Shown here one piece after another: positions 1 through 8,343 of a stretch of DNA of 64,000 nucleotides (the first letter of the stretch is position 1; the number at the start of each line of letters is the position of its first letter). The translations under genes and the position numbers were made by a program. This DNA comes from CAVZVW01 sp963778845 (GTDB lineage: Bacteria > Actinomycetota > Actinomycetes > Actinomycetales > Kineosporiaceae): NCBI GenBank assembly GCA_963778845.1, contig CAVZVW010000005.1:62001-126000 (forward strand), given 5' to 3'. The notes beneath the pieces were generated by a model that saw nothing but the letters and a program-made list of their open reading frames with translations, was not told where the DNA came from and did not search any database.

Positions 1-52
1 ACAAGGACCCTCACCCGTACTCCTCCCGCTGCGCCGTCGTCGTGACCCGACC

Positions 53-919
53 TTACGGGGCGTCGTCGCCGGCGAGGATGCGGTAGATCGAGCGGCGGGA
101 CTCCTCGAGGACCGCGAGCGCACGTTGCGTCTGGCCCTCCTCCGCCTGCCGCGCCACCTGCTCCACCGCCATCGCCAGGGCCCTGAACGCGCCCATGAGC
201 CCCTGCACCTGGCGGACCGGGCCCGCGTCACCCACCTCCCATGGGGTGGTCATCTCCTCTGGATGGCCCTCCACGTACGTATGCCCGGCCGCGGTGAGGC
301 AGAACACACGCCGACCCTCCGACTCCTCCGACGTGACGAGCCCCTCGTCCTGCAGCTGCTGCAGGACCGGGTAGACCGAACCTGGGCTGGGTCGCCAGAG
401 CCCCCCGCTGCGCTCGGTGAGCTCCATCATGATCGAATAGCCGTGGCGTGGGCCCTCGGAGAGCAGGGCCAGGACGGCGGCCCGGACGTTGCCGCGGCCG
501 CGGCGACCACGAGGGCCCCAGCGGTGGCCGGGGCCGAAGCCGCGACCGGGCCCGAACCTGCGGCCCGGGCCGAAACCGGGTCCGAACCCCGGGCCGCCGA
601 AGCCAGGTCCGAACCCCGGGCCGAAGCCCGGGCCGAAGCCGGGTCCGAACCCCGGGCCGCCGGAGCCGGGTCCGTGGCCAGGTCCGTGACCAGGTCCGTG
701 GCCAGGTCCGTGGCCCGGCTCGTGGCCCGGCCCCTCGCCCGGCTCCTCCTGCTGGGCTGCGCCCCAGCTCTGTGCGCGCTCGGCTGTGCGTGCCCATCGT
801 CGGGCCAGGTGGTGGGCCAGGTGCAGCTGCATCGTGGCCCGGGTCGGACGCGGCGGCCCGAAGCCGCGCAGGAACGGCTCCCTCGGCTCGGCCGCGCCCT
901 CCATCGCGAATGCGGTCAT
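53..919 (-). CDS. PadR family transcriptional regulator with Gly/Pro-rich linker
   Basis: The product is 288 residues. A winged-helix PadR domain lies at about residues 143-215, seen as NVRAAVLALLSEGPRHGY followed by GSVYPVLQQLQDEGLV and a C-terminal wing. The last 65 residues are helical, as expected for the PadR dimerisation tail. The N-terminal 140 residues are unusual. After a short helical start comes a long GPGHGPGH/GPGFGPGF tandem region (about residues 58-142, DNA 494-748) ending in a basic patch (RGRRGRG). PadR proteins repress their own gene and often drug-efflux genes, and an ABC exporter lies nearby at 1.6-4.3 kb, but any link is inference. The start has an AAGGGAG ribosome site and an AT-rich palindrome upstream. 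The PadR assignment is firm; the role of the linker is unknown. Confidence 0.88.
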   Translation of the reverse strand: MTAFAMEGAAEPREPFLRGFGPPRPTRATMQLHLAHHLARRWARTAERAQSWGAAQQEEPGEGPGHEPGHGPGHGPGHGPGHGPGSGGPGFGPGFGPGFGPGFGPGFGGPGFGPGFGPGRRFGPGRGFGPGHRWGPRGRRGRGNVRAAVLALLSEGPRHGYSIMMELTERSGGLWRPSPGSVYPVLQQLQDEGLVTSEESEGRRVFCLTAAGHTYVEGHPEEMTTPWEVGDAGPVRQVQGLMGAFRALAMAVEQVARQAEEGQTQRALAVLEESRRSIYRILAGDDAP

Positions 920-942
920 CGTCAGCTCCCTTCAGATGTGTT

Positions 943-956
943 GACGATATATCGCT
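943..956. promoter_or_regulatory. Candidate PadR operator
   Basis: A perfect 10-bp palindrome CGATATATCG (945-954) lies about 25 bp upstream of the PadR start, in otherwise GC-rich DNA. PadR repressors commonly bind short AT-rich palindromes of this kind in their own promoters, so autoregulation is a reasonable inference. Confidence 0.5.
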
Positions 957-1061
957 GAACGGTCGCCAGACAAGACATGTTCCCCGCAGGGACATGCGAT
1001 CGCAGCGAGGACCAGGCAGGCTTGCCCCGACCACAGCTGCCCTGCCGAGGCCGGAGGCCCC

Positions 1062-1613
1062 GTGAACGAGCACACGCCCGCTGACGCCGCACCGCCCACC
1101 GACGTCGAGGACGACCGGCCCGGGCTCGAGGTGATGTCGTGGCAGCTCTTCGGCACCGCCGTACGCGAGCTCGCCGCGATGGTGGCCTCGGACGGCTACC
1201 GCCCGGACCTGGTGCTCGGGATCGCGCGCGGTGGGCTCCCGATCGCCGGCGGCATCGCCTACGCCCTGGGCGCGAAGGTGGTCGGCACGCTCAACGTCGA
1301 GTTCTACACCGGTGTGGATGCTCGGCTCGACGAACCAGTGGTGCTCCCGCCGCTGCTGGACGTCGACGCGCTGGCCGGCAGCGACGTCCTCGTGGTCGAC
1401 GACGTCGCCGACTCCGGACGAACCCTCGAGCTGGTCCTGGGGCTGGTAGCCGAACGCGTGTCGCAGGCCCGGATCGCGGTGCTGTACGACAAGCCGGGGT
1501 CGGTCGTGCGGCCGGACTACGTGTGGCGACACACGGATCGCTGGATCGAGTTCCCGTGGTCGGCGCTGCCCCCTCTGGTCGACTCCGCGGCCGTCTCCGA
1601 GGTCGCCGGCTGA
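1062..1613 (+). CDS. Phosphoribosyltransferase (type I PRT fold)
   Basis: The product is 183 residues with a GTG start preceded by GGAGG. The PRPP-binding signature of type I phosphoribosyltransferases is clear at about residues 110-122 (VLVVDDVADSGRTL). An upstream glycine-rich loop (LVLGIARGGLPIAG) matches the PPi/substrate loop. The family includes hypoxanthine, xanthine and related purine salvage enzymes. The W-rich C-terminus (WIEFPWSA) resembles actinobacterial xanthine/purine PRT-like proteins. The exact base acceptor cannot be read from the sequence. It lies convergent to the ABC exporter operon with a gap of about 23 bp. Confidence 0.85.
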   Translation: MNEHTPADAAPPTDVEDDRPGLEVMSWQLFGTAVRELAAMVASDGYRPDLVLGIARGGLPIAGGIAYALGAKVVGTLNVEFYTGVDARLDEPVVLPPLLDVDALAGSDVLVVDDVADSGRTLELVLGLVAERVSQARIAVLYDKPGSVVRPDYVWRHTDRWIEFPWSALPPLVDSAAVSEVAG

Positions 1614-1636
1614 CGACCGGGTGACGATGCGGCCGA

Positions 1637-2443
1637 TCAGGCCGAAGCTCCCGAGTACCTCCGAAGCCCGGCACGCCACACCAGCCGGGCCAGCAGCGTG
1701 AAGCCCATGGCGAACGCGACGGCCCCGAGCAGCAGCAGGGGGCTCAGCCGGCCGATGAGTGCCTGGGCGGGCACCGTGACGGCGAAGGCCAGCGGGACGA
1801 GGAACGTGAGGACGCCGCGCAGCCAGCGGGGGTAGACCGATATGGGGAACCGGCCCGCTGCGAAGAGCCCCTGCACGAGCTCGGCCACCTGGTCCATGCG
1901 GACGAACCAGAAGGCGCTCGCGGCCAGCACCAGCCACATGTCGTAGATCAGCACGCCGCCCAGCGTGAGCGTGACCGCGAAGCCCAGGCCGGCCGCGAGC
2001 CCGTCGGCCAGGGAGGCGTCGCGGCCCAGCCGGACGAGGGCGTACACGAGAAGGCCCAGCCCGACCAGGACGTCGGCCAGCGACCAGAGGCTGAACTGGC
2101 GCACGCTCACCAGCAGCTGGGCGTCAGCAGGCTTGGTGAGGGCGTGGTCCAGACCGCCCGAGCGCACGTCCTGCATGAGCCGGAGCATGTTGGGCTCGAC
2201 CGCTGCGGCCACGAACCCGCCGAGCATGGTGTGCACCGCGACCAGCACGAGAAGCTCGTCGTGGGACCAGCCGGCCAGGGAGTCGGTGTAGCTGAACACC
2301 AGCGCCAGGACGAGCAGCGCGGTGCCCACCGAGATCGCCGCCTGCACGAGCTGCAGGGCCAGGTTCACGCGGTACTGCAGCTCGTGCAGCAGGCCGACCC
2401 TCGCGTGCACCGCGGCGATCCTCAGACCGGCGCCGACTCCCAT
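1637..2443 (-). CDS. ABC-2 type transporter permease (second subunit)
   Basis: The product is 268 residues with about six hydrophobic segments, beginning after a short cytoplasmic helix (LQYRVNLALQLVQAAISVGTALLVLAL). The glycine/leucine-rich C-terminal helices are typical of ABC-2 permeases of the DUF990/NatB-like export class. It starts 7 nt after the preceding permease and is the last gene of a three-gene operon (ATPase, permease, permease). Such exporters move hydrophobic compounds or lipids out of the cell, and the substrate is unknown. The nearby PadR gene could be its regulator, but nothing in the sequence proves it. Confidence 0.85.
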   Translation of the reverse strand: MGVGAGLRIAAVHARVGLLHELQYRVNLALQLVQAAISVGTALLVLALVFSYTDSLAGWSHDELLVLVAVHTMLGGFVAAAVEPNMLRLMQDVRSGGLDHALTKPADAQLLVSVRQFSLWSLADVLVGLGLLVYALVRLGRDASLADGLAAGLGFAVTLTLGGVLIYDMWLVLAASAFWFVRMDQVAELVQGLFAAGRFPISVYPRWLRGVLTFLVPLAFAVTVPAQALIGRLSPLLLLGAVAFAMGFTLLARLVWRAGLRRYSGASA

Positions 2444-2450
2444 GCCCGCC

Positions 2451-3290
2451 TCAGCCCCCGACGGCGGCGTAGCGCCGCAGGGCCAGCCGCCACACGACGA
2501 CCACGAGCAGGGTCGACACCCCGATCCACACCACCTGCAGCCCCAGGCCCACCAGCAGCCCGGTCCGGTCGAGCCCGGTGGTCAGGGTCTGGATCGGGAA
2601 CCCGAACGTCAGCGGGAACGGCGTGCACGCAGCCACCTGGCGGACCCAGAGCGGCATCAGCGCCATCGGCACGAGCCGGCCCGACAGCAGCAGCTCGGCG
2701 GTGAAGAACAGCTGGTAGAGCGCGCCAACGCGCGTCGTCCAGAACGTCACCATCCCGAGCACCCACAGCACCATCGACCGGATCAGGTAGGCGCCCCAGA
2801 TCGCGAGGAAGAAGGCGACGAGGCGCAGCGGGGTCACCTCCAGGGCGGGGTGGAACACCAGCCACATCACCGCGGCGATCGGCAGCCACAAGACGATGAC
2901 GACCAGCTTCCACCCCGCGAAGAACGCCAGGTCGTAGTGCAGGGGGTGCACCGGCCGCAGGAGCTGGCCCGACAGCTGGCCCTCGCGGATGCGTTCCTCC
3001 CACCCGTACGGGGTGAAGACGATGTTCATGTTGCGCACCAGCGTCCACACGACGTAGTAGCCGGCCAGGTCGGCCGTGCTCAGCCCGCGGATCGAGCCGC
3101 CCTGCGCGTCGGCGACCGCCGTCCACACCACGAGGTAGATCACGGGCTCGGCGATCATGCCGATCATGTAGGCGTAGTTGGCGCCGCGGTACTGGAACTG
3201 CTCGATGACCGCTACTCGCATGACGGTGGCGTAGAAGTCCGGCAGGCCGCGTACGCGGCGACGGCCGACGCGAGGGTGCAGGGCCGTCAC
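2451..3290 (-). CDS. ABC-2 type transporter permease (first subunit)
   Basis: The product is 279 residues from a GTG start whose bases overlap the ATPase stop codon as GTGA, indicating translational coupling. A cytoplasmic N-terminal segment (RVAVIEQFQYRGANYAYMIG) is followed by about six membrane helices and the loop STADLAGYYVVWTLVRN. The family is the DUF990-like ABC-2 permeases, which act as heterodimers with the downstream permease. I chose the overlapping GTG because it gives a normal family length; an ATG 27 codons further in (MRVAVIEQ) is an alternative. Confidence 0.85.
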   Translation of the reverse strand: MTALHPRVGRRRVRGLPDFYATVMRVAVIEQFQYRGANYAYMIGMIAEPVIYLVVWTAVADAQGGSIRGLSTADLAGYYVVWTLVRNMNIVFTPYGWEERIREGQLSGQLLRPVHPLHYDLAFFAGWKLVVIVLWLPIAAVMWLVFHPALEVTPLRLVAFFLAIWGAYLIRSMVLWVLGMVTFWTTRVGALYQLFFTAELLLSGRLVPMALMPLWVRQVAACTPFPLTFGFPIQTLTTGLDRTGLLVGLGLQVVWIGVSTLLVVVVWRLALRRYAAVGG

Positions 3291-4309
3291 CGGGCCTCCG
3301 GGTCCGCAGGACCAGAGGCGGGCAGCGTCGCGAAGACCTGCTCGATGACGTCCTCGATCGGCGGGTCCTCGATGGTCAGCTCCGTCACCGCGTGGTCGGC
3401 GAGCAGGCGCGCCGCCGTGGCGGAGGTGACCCCGCGTGCCACCCGCAGCGTGACCCGCCCGTCGTCGACCCCCAGCACCTCCCCGTACGGGGCCAGGTCG
3501 GCCCCCGGATGGGCGAGGGTCACGGTGACCGTCTGGTTCATCCGGAACTCCTCGGCGATCGACCGGAGGTCTCCGTCGGCCAGGATCCGCCCGCCGTGGA
3601 TGACGATCACCCGCCGGCACAGTGCGGTCACGTCGGCCATGTAGTGGCTGGTGAGCATGACCGTCGCGCCGTGCCGGTCGTTGTAGCGGCCGACGAAGCC
3701 GCGGATGCGCTTCTGCATCGTCACGTCCAGGCCGATCGTCGGCTCGTCGAGGAAGAGCACCTGCGGGCGATGCAGGAGGCTGCCGGCCAGCTCCGCCTTC
3801 ATCCGCTCGCCCAGGGACAGTGTGCGCACGGGCTTGCGCACCAGGTCGCCGATCTCGAGAAGCTCGACGAGCTCGTCGAGCATGTGCCGGTAGGCGGCGT
3901 CGTCGATCCGGTAGATCGACCGGTTCATCTCGTAGGAGTCCAGTGCCGGCAGGTCCCACTGCAGCTGGTTGCGGTTGCCCATGACGAGGGCGATCCGCGC
4001 GAGGAAGGCCTTCTCCCGGCGCCACGGCACGTGACCGAGCACGCTCGCCGTGCCGGCGCTGGGGTGCAGCAGGCCGGTGAGCATCTTCAGCGTCGTCGTC
4101 TTGCCCGCCCCGTTCGGCCCGAGGAACCCGACCACCTCACCGGGCGCCACGGCGAACCCGACGCCGTCGACGGCGCGCACCTCGCGGTGCTTGCGGCGCG
4201 CGAGGCTGCGCATGGCGGCCGCGAGCCCGGCGTCGCGTTCGGGTACGAGGAACCACTTCGACAGCCCCTCGACCGCGACGTCGAACGCAGGCGCACCCGT
4301 CCCCGGCAT
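3287..4309 (-). CDS. ABC transporter ATP-binding protein (exporter)
   Basis: The product is 340 residues. Walker A (GPNGAGKT) is at about residues 64-71, a modified signature (LSLGERMKAEL) follows, then Walker B (VLFLDEPTIGLD) and the switch histidine (LTSHYM). The C-terminal 70 residues form a domain found in NatA-type exporters. It is the first gene of the operon with two ABC-2 permeases. A TAGCCT box sits 6 nt before the ATG with no ribosome site between, so the transcript may be leaderless. Confidence 0.92.
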   Translation of the reverse strand: MPGTGAPAFDVAVEGLSKWFLVPERDAGLAAAMRSLARRKHREVRAVDGVGFAVAPGEVVGFLGPNGAGKTTTLKMLTGLLHPSAGTASVLGHVPWRREKAFLARIALVMGNRNQLQWDLPALDSYEMNRSIYRIDDAAYRHMLDELVELLEIGDLVRKPVRTLSLGERMKAELAGSLLHRPQVLFLDEPTIGLDVTMQKRIRGFVGRYNDRHGATVMLTSHYMADVTALCRRVIVIHGGRILADGDLRSIAEEFRMNQTVTVTLAHPGADLAPYGEVLGVDDGRVTLRVARGVTSATAARLLADHAVTELTIEDPPIEDVIEQVFATLPASGPADPEAR

Positions 4310-4315
4310 TCCGGA

Positions 4316-4321
4316 AGGCTA
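4316..4321 (-). promoter_or_regulatory. Putative -10 box of a leaderless promoter (ABC ATPase)
   Basis: On the minus strand TAGCCT is followed by six bases and then the ATG at 4309. No purine-rich ribosome site lies between box and start. The same box-to-start geometry recurs before several other genes in the window. Confidence 0.45.
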
Positions 4322-4431
4322 GCCCGGCGCCGCCTGCGGTCCTGGTCCTTTTCGCCGCGTCGCCTCGTGCCCCGGCTGTACTGTCGACGTCCTGCCGCCT
4401 CGAGGACGGCCGACCACCGATGGGAGGGACC

Positions 4432-6390
4432 GTGCCGCGAGCGCGACGAGCCCGCGTCCCCGTGGTGGTCACCGTCGTCGTCGTCCTGGCCGCCATCGCC
4501 GCCGGGGCTGGTTATGTCTACCTGCGCCTGAAGGACAACGCCGACGTCGCGGCGCTGCGACGCACCACCGACGGCTTCGCCGCGGCGTGGGGCGGAGGCC
4601 GCCTCGCCACTGTGGCCTACACCGGAGCGCGGCCCGACGCCGTGGCCGCCGACGCCCAGGCGGTCTTCGCCGACCTCACCCCGGCCGCGACGGACAGACC
4701 GGCCACGGTGACGGTCTCCGCCGTCGACCGCGACCCGCAGCACCACGACCGGGCGCGCGCCGTCCTGCACGTCACGTGGCACCTCGACGGCGCACACTCC
4801 TGGGTCTACGACACCACGGTCGGCTTGAGCCGGCACGACGGCGCCTGGAGGGTCGACTTCGCCCCCGCCATGCTCCTGACCGGCCTGCAGCCCGGCGAGG
4901 TGCTGGTCACCGCCCGCACCACCCCGCCGAGGGCGCCCATCCTCGGCGCGCGGGACGACGTGCTCGTGACCGAGCGACCCGTGGTGTTCGTCGGCGTGCA
5001 GCCGGGCAGGACCACCGACGTCACGGCCACGTCCGTCGCCCTCGGGGGCCTGCTCGGGGTGGACGCCGCGGCGCTGGCGAAGCGGGTGCGCGCCGCCAAG
5101 CCCTCGGCGTTCGTCGATGTCATCACGCTGCGGCGGGCGGACTACGACGCTCTGAGGGCCCGCCTTCAGCCGATCAAGGGGGCGGTGTTCCGAGAGGGCT
5201 CGCTGGCGCTGGCTCCGACGGCCGACTTCGCCCGCGCGCTTCTCGGCAGTGTGGGCGCACCGACGGCCGAGATCGTCAAGACCAGCGCGGGCCGCGTGCA
5301 TGCCGGCGACCTCACGGGTCTCTCGGGCCTGCAGCGGACGTATGACCAGAGACTCGCCGGAGCCGCCGGGCTGCAGGTGCGCCGGGTGCCCGCACCCCGG
5401 GCCTCCCCTGCCGGGACCCCCTCGAACCGCCCCGCTGAGACGGTCTTCGAGGTCGCACCGCTGCCGGGCCAACCGGTCCGGCTCACCCTCGATGCGCGCG
5501 TGCAGGCCGCCGCGGAGTCCGCACTGGCTGCGGCACCGAAGCCGGCAGGGCTGGTCGCCGTCCGGGTGGGTACCGGTGAGGTGCTGGCCGTCGCGAACGG
5601 CGGCCCGGGCGCGGCGGGGTACGACCGCGCCCTGCTCGGGCGCTACCCCCCGGGCTCGACCTTCAAGATCGCATCCGGCTACGCCCTGCTCGCGGACGGT
5701 CTGACCCCCGGCTCACCTGTGCCGTGCCCACCGAGTGTCACGGTCAACGGCAAGGTGTTCACGAACGCGGAGCACGAAGTGCTGGGGCTCGTGCCGTTCC
5801 ACGTCGACTTCGCGAAGTCGTGCAACGCGGCGTTCGTCGGCAGCGCGGGCCGGATCACCGCCGCCCAGCTGTCGTCGGCGGCGGCCGCCCTCGGCTACGG
5901 CGCGGCCGGCGGTGTCGGTGTCGAGGCCTTCGGCGGCAGCGTGCCCCAACGCGCCACCCCCGTCGAGCACGCCGCGGACATGATCGGTCAGGGGACCGTG
6001 CTCGCCAGCCCGCTGACGGTGGCGACGGTGTCAGCGTCCGTCGCCTCGGGCCGGCTCGCGCCACCTGTGCTCGTGCGCGACCCCCCGGCGACCGTGCCCG
6101 CCGCCACCGCCCCGCTATCGGCCCGGGCGGTCGGCGGCGTGCGCCTGATGATGCGGGAGGTCGTGACGTCCGGCACAGGCACCGCTCTGGCCGGGGTTCC
6201 CGGGGGTCAGGTGCGCGGCAAGACGGGCACCGCCGAGTTCGGCAGCGCGAACCCGCCGCACAGCCATGCCTGGTTCACCGGCTACCAGGGCGACGTGGCG
6301 TTCGCCGTGATCGTCGAGGACGGCGGCTTCGGGGCCAAGGCCGCCGCGCCGCTCGCCGCCGCCTTCCTGCGGTCTCTCGCCGAGGGCTGA
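4432..6390 (+). CDS. Class B penicillin-binding protein (NTF2-like + transpeptidase)
   Basis: The product is 652 residues from GTG 4432, chosen because GGGAGG lies 4 nt upstream; an ATG at 4420 adds four residues. A signal-anchor helix (VPVVVTVVVVLAAIAAGAG) is followed by a MecA_N/NTF2-like domain (about 40-150), a dimerisation region and a C-terminal transpeptidase. The three active-site motifs are present: STFK (serine nucleophile), SCN, and KTGTAEF. It cross-links peptidoglycan stem peptides outside the membrane. The MecA_N architecture is common in actinobacterial PbpA-like proteins and in low-affinity PBPs, so reduced beta-lactam affinity is possible but unproven. It is a single gene, convergent with the MerR gene. 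Confidence 0.9.
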   Translation: MPRARRARVPVVVTVVVVLAAIAAGAGYVYLRLKDNADVAALRRTTDGFAAAWGGGRLATVAYTGARPDAVAADAQAVFADLTPAATDRPATVTVSAVDRDPQHHDRARAVLHVTWHLDGAHSWVYDTTVGLSRHDGAWRVDFAPAMLLTGLQPGEVLVTARTTPPRAPILGARDDVLVTERPVVFVGVQPGRTTDVTATSVALGGLLGVDAAALAKRVRAAKPSAFVDVITLRRADYDALRARLQPIKGAVFREGSLALAPTADFARALLGSVGAPTAEIVKTSAGRVHAGDLTGLSGLQRTYDQRLAGAAGLQVRRVPAPRASPAGTPSNRPAETVFEVAPLPGQPVRLTLDARVQAAAESALAAAPKPAGLVAVRVGTGEVLAVANGGPGAAGYDRALLGRYPPGSTFKIASGYALLADGLTPGSPVPCPPSVTVNGKVFTNAEHEVLGLVPFHVDFAKSCNAAFVGSAGRITAAQLSSAAAALGYGAAGGVGVEAFGGSVPQRATPVEHAADMIGQGTVLASPLTVATVSASVASGRLAPPVLVRDPPATVPAATAPLSARAVGGVRLMMREVVTSGTGTALAGVPGGQVRGKTGTAEFGSANPPHSHAWFTGYQGDVAFAVIVEDGGFGAKAAAPLAAAFLRSLAEG

Positions 6391-6412
6391 TACCGACGGG
6401 TGCGTGTCGGGC

Positions 6413-7186
6413 TCAGGCCGATGACCCGCCGGAGCGCCTGCGGGCGGCGTTGGCGTGGATCGCGTCGTGGGTGTACTGCGCCAGCCCGGGCGCGAGCTCC
6501 TCGTAGTGCTGGGTGAACCGCGGGTCCGCCAGGTACATCTGCGCCAGGCCCTCGTGCATCTCCAGCCCGCAGTCGTAGAACCAGCGGCTGATCATCTGCC
6601 TGTGCGCCTCCGCGGCGTCCATCGCCTCGACGCCGTCGGCCGGTGCACCCGAGGCGAGAGCGGCCGCGAGCCCCTGCTCCACGTGGGCCCCCTCGGCCTT
6701 GACGGCGAGCCAGTCCTGCTTGGTGTAGGCCGAGGTGCGCCGATGCGACTGCGCGTACGCCGGCGTGTCGCCCCAGCGCTGCTCGGCCTCCTCGGCGTGC
6801 CGGGTCGGGTCCTCCTCACCGAAGACCTCGAACATCTCCTGCGGGTCCAGCCGGATGCCCATCTGGTGTGCCTCCATCGTCTTCTCGATCAGTCGTGACA
6901 TGCGCTGCAACGCCTCGACCCGCTCGCCGAGCAGCCGGTGCTGGCGGCGCAGGTGGGCCAGCGGCTCCGCGCCGTCCGCCAGCAGCTGGGCGATCTGGTC
7001 CAGGCCGAAGCCCAGGTCGCGGTAGGCCAGGATGTGCTGCAGCCGCTGCAGGTCCGCCGGCTCGTAGCGCCGGTAGCCGGCCGGGGTACGCCCGACGGGC
7101 CGCAAGAGCCCGATCCGGTCGTAGTGGTGCAGCGCCCGCACGCTCACCCGCGCTATGCCGGCGACCTCGCCCACGCTGTACTCCAC
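6413..7186 (-). CDS. MerR family regulator with TipAS ligand-binding domain
   Basis: The product is 257 residues. The N-terminal MerR DNA-binding domain (EYSVGEVAGIARVSVRALHHYD) and coiled-coil dimerisation helix are followed by a TipAS domain (about 130-250: QRWGDTPAYAQSHRRT and DCGLEMHEGLAQMY). TipAL proteins bind thiopeptides and other ring compounds and then activate promoters with an over-long spacer. The GTG start at 7186 is chosen because GGGAGGTGA lies at the right distance; a GTG three codons upstream overlaps that site. A matching 19-bp-spacer promoter with a strong dyad lies just upstream, so it is probably autoregulated. The neighbouring PBP and CorA genes are possible targets only by proximity. 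Confidence 0.9.
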   Translation of the reverse strand: MEYSVGEVAGIARVSVRALHHYDRIGLLRPVGRTPAGYRRYEPADLQRLQHILAYRDLGFGLDQIAQLLADGAEPLAHLRRQHRLLGERVEALQRMSRLIEKTMEAHQMGIRLDPQEMFEVFGEEDPTRHAEEAEQRWGDTPAYAQSHRRTSAYTKQDWLAVKAEGAHVEQGLAAALASGAPADGVEAMDAAEAHRQMISRWFYDCGLEMHEGLAQMYLADPRFTQHYEELAPGLAQYTHDAIHANAARRRSGGSSA

Positions 7187-7208
7187 GGCCCTCACCTCCC
7201 ATCCCGGG

Positions 7209-7239
7209 ACGCTAGACCCTGACGTTACGTCAGGGTCCA
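7209..7239 (-). promoter_or_regulatory. MerR-type promoter with 19-bp spacer and dyad operator
   Basis: On the minus strand, TGGACC (-35, 7234-7239) and TAGCGT (-10, 7209-7214) are separated by exactly 19 bp. The spacer holds the dyad GACCCTGACG/CGTCAGGGTC (7215-7224 and 7228-7237). Long 19-20 bp spacers with a central dyad are the hallmark of MerR-activated promoters, and this one reads into the TipAS-MerR gene. Confidence 0.75.
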
Positions 7240-7351
7240 GCCACCGTCGTCCCCTGCTCGCCCCCGCCGCCGCCGTCCCCTGCTCGCCCACGTCGCCGTC
7301 GTCCCCACCCGCCCGCGCCGCGACGTCCCCGTCGGGCTCGCGCGCCTGCCC

Positions 7352-7357
7352 TAGGCT
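7352..7357 (+). promoter_or_regulatory. Putative -10 box of a leaderless promoter (CorA)
   Basis: TAGGCT is followed by seven bases and the ATG at 7365, with no ribosome-binding site in between. Confidence 0.45.
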
Positions 7358-7364
7358 CCGGCTC

Positions 7365-8336
7365 ATGGAGCGCACGCGGATGTACCGGGCGGGCGTCCTG
7401 GCCGCCGAGGGCTTCCCGGTCCAGGACGTCTCGGACTTCCTCGAGCAGCCGGAGACCGTCGTCTGGGTGGACCTGTGCCGACCCTCTCGCGCCGACCTCG
7501 CAGTGGTGGCCGACGAGCTCGCGCTGCATGCGCTGGCGGTCGACGACGCCGTGGGCGCGCGGCAGCGGCCGAAGCTCGACCGCTACGAGAGCCACCTGTT
7601 CATCACGGCATATGACGCCGCGCTCGACGCGGTGAGCGGCAGGTTGGAGCTGCGCGAGGTCGCGATCTTCGCCACAGACCGGGCGTTGGTGACGGTGCGC
7701 AAGGACGAGGAGTTCGACGTCGACGACGTCGTCCAGCGCTGGGACCTGACCCCTGACCTGTCCGAGCACGGCGTGGCGTTCCTCCTGCACGGCCTCCTCG
7801 ACCACGTGGTCGACACCCACTTCGCGGCCGTCCAGACCCTCGACGACGAGATCGAGCTGCTGGAGGACATGCTCTTCGACGACCGGCCCCGCAGCGCCGA
7901 GGTGCAGCGCCGCTCGTTCGAGCTGCGCAAGAGCCTGGTGCGGCTGCGCAGGGTGGTGCTGCCGATGCGGGAGGTCGTGAACTCGTTGATGCGCCGCGAC
8001 CTGCACGTCCTGGACGACGCGATGGCACCGTACTTCCAGGACGTCTACGACCACGTGCTGCGGGCGTCTGAGTGGACCGAGTCCATGCGCGACCTGGTGG
8101 CCACGGTGATGGAGACGAACCTCACGATCCAGGGGAACCGGCTCAACGCGATCATGAAGAAGGTCACGAGCTGGGCGGCGATCATCGCGGTCCCCACCGC
8201 CGTCACCGGGTTCTACGGGCAGAACGTCCCCTACCCGGGCTTCGGCCACGTCTCGGGGTTCTGGATGTCGACAGCCATGATCGCCGTGCTGTCCGGCGTG
8301 CTGTACGCGCTGTTCCGCGCCAAGGACTGGATCTGA
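7365..8336 (+). CDS. CorA-like Mg2+/Co2+ channel protein
   Basis: The product is 323 residues. A large cytoplasmic alpha/beta and coiled-coil region (HTQ-like core, ELRKSLVRLRRVVLPMREVV) leads to two C-terminal membrane helices separated by the loop YGQNVPYPGF. CorA channels are pentamers and use a GMN motif in this loop as the ion filter. Here Gln replaces Met, so the motif reads GQN; related actinobacterial proteins share this type of loop. The product probably moves Mg2+ or another divalent cation. The start MERTRMYRAG fits family length, and a TAGGCT box 7 nt upstream suggests a leaderless message. The next gene starts 7 nt downstream. Confidence 0.88.
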   Translation: MERTRMYRAGVLAAEGFPVQDVSDFLEQPETVVWVDLCRPSRADLAVVADELALHALAVDDAVGARQRPKLDRYESHLFITAYDAALDAVSGRLELREVAIFATDRALVTVRKDEEFDVDDVVQRWDLTPDLSEHGVAFLLHGLLDHVVDTHFAAVQTLDDEIELLEDMLFDDRPRSAEVQRRSFELRKSLVRLRRVVLPMREVVNSLMRRDLHVLDDAMAPYFQDVYDHVLRASEWTESMRDLVATVMETNLTIQGNRLNAIMKKVTSWAAIIAVPTAVTGFYGQNVPYPGFGHVSGFWMSTAMIAVLSGVLYALFRAKDWI

Positions 8337-8343
8337 CGCGGCC

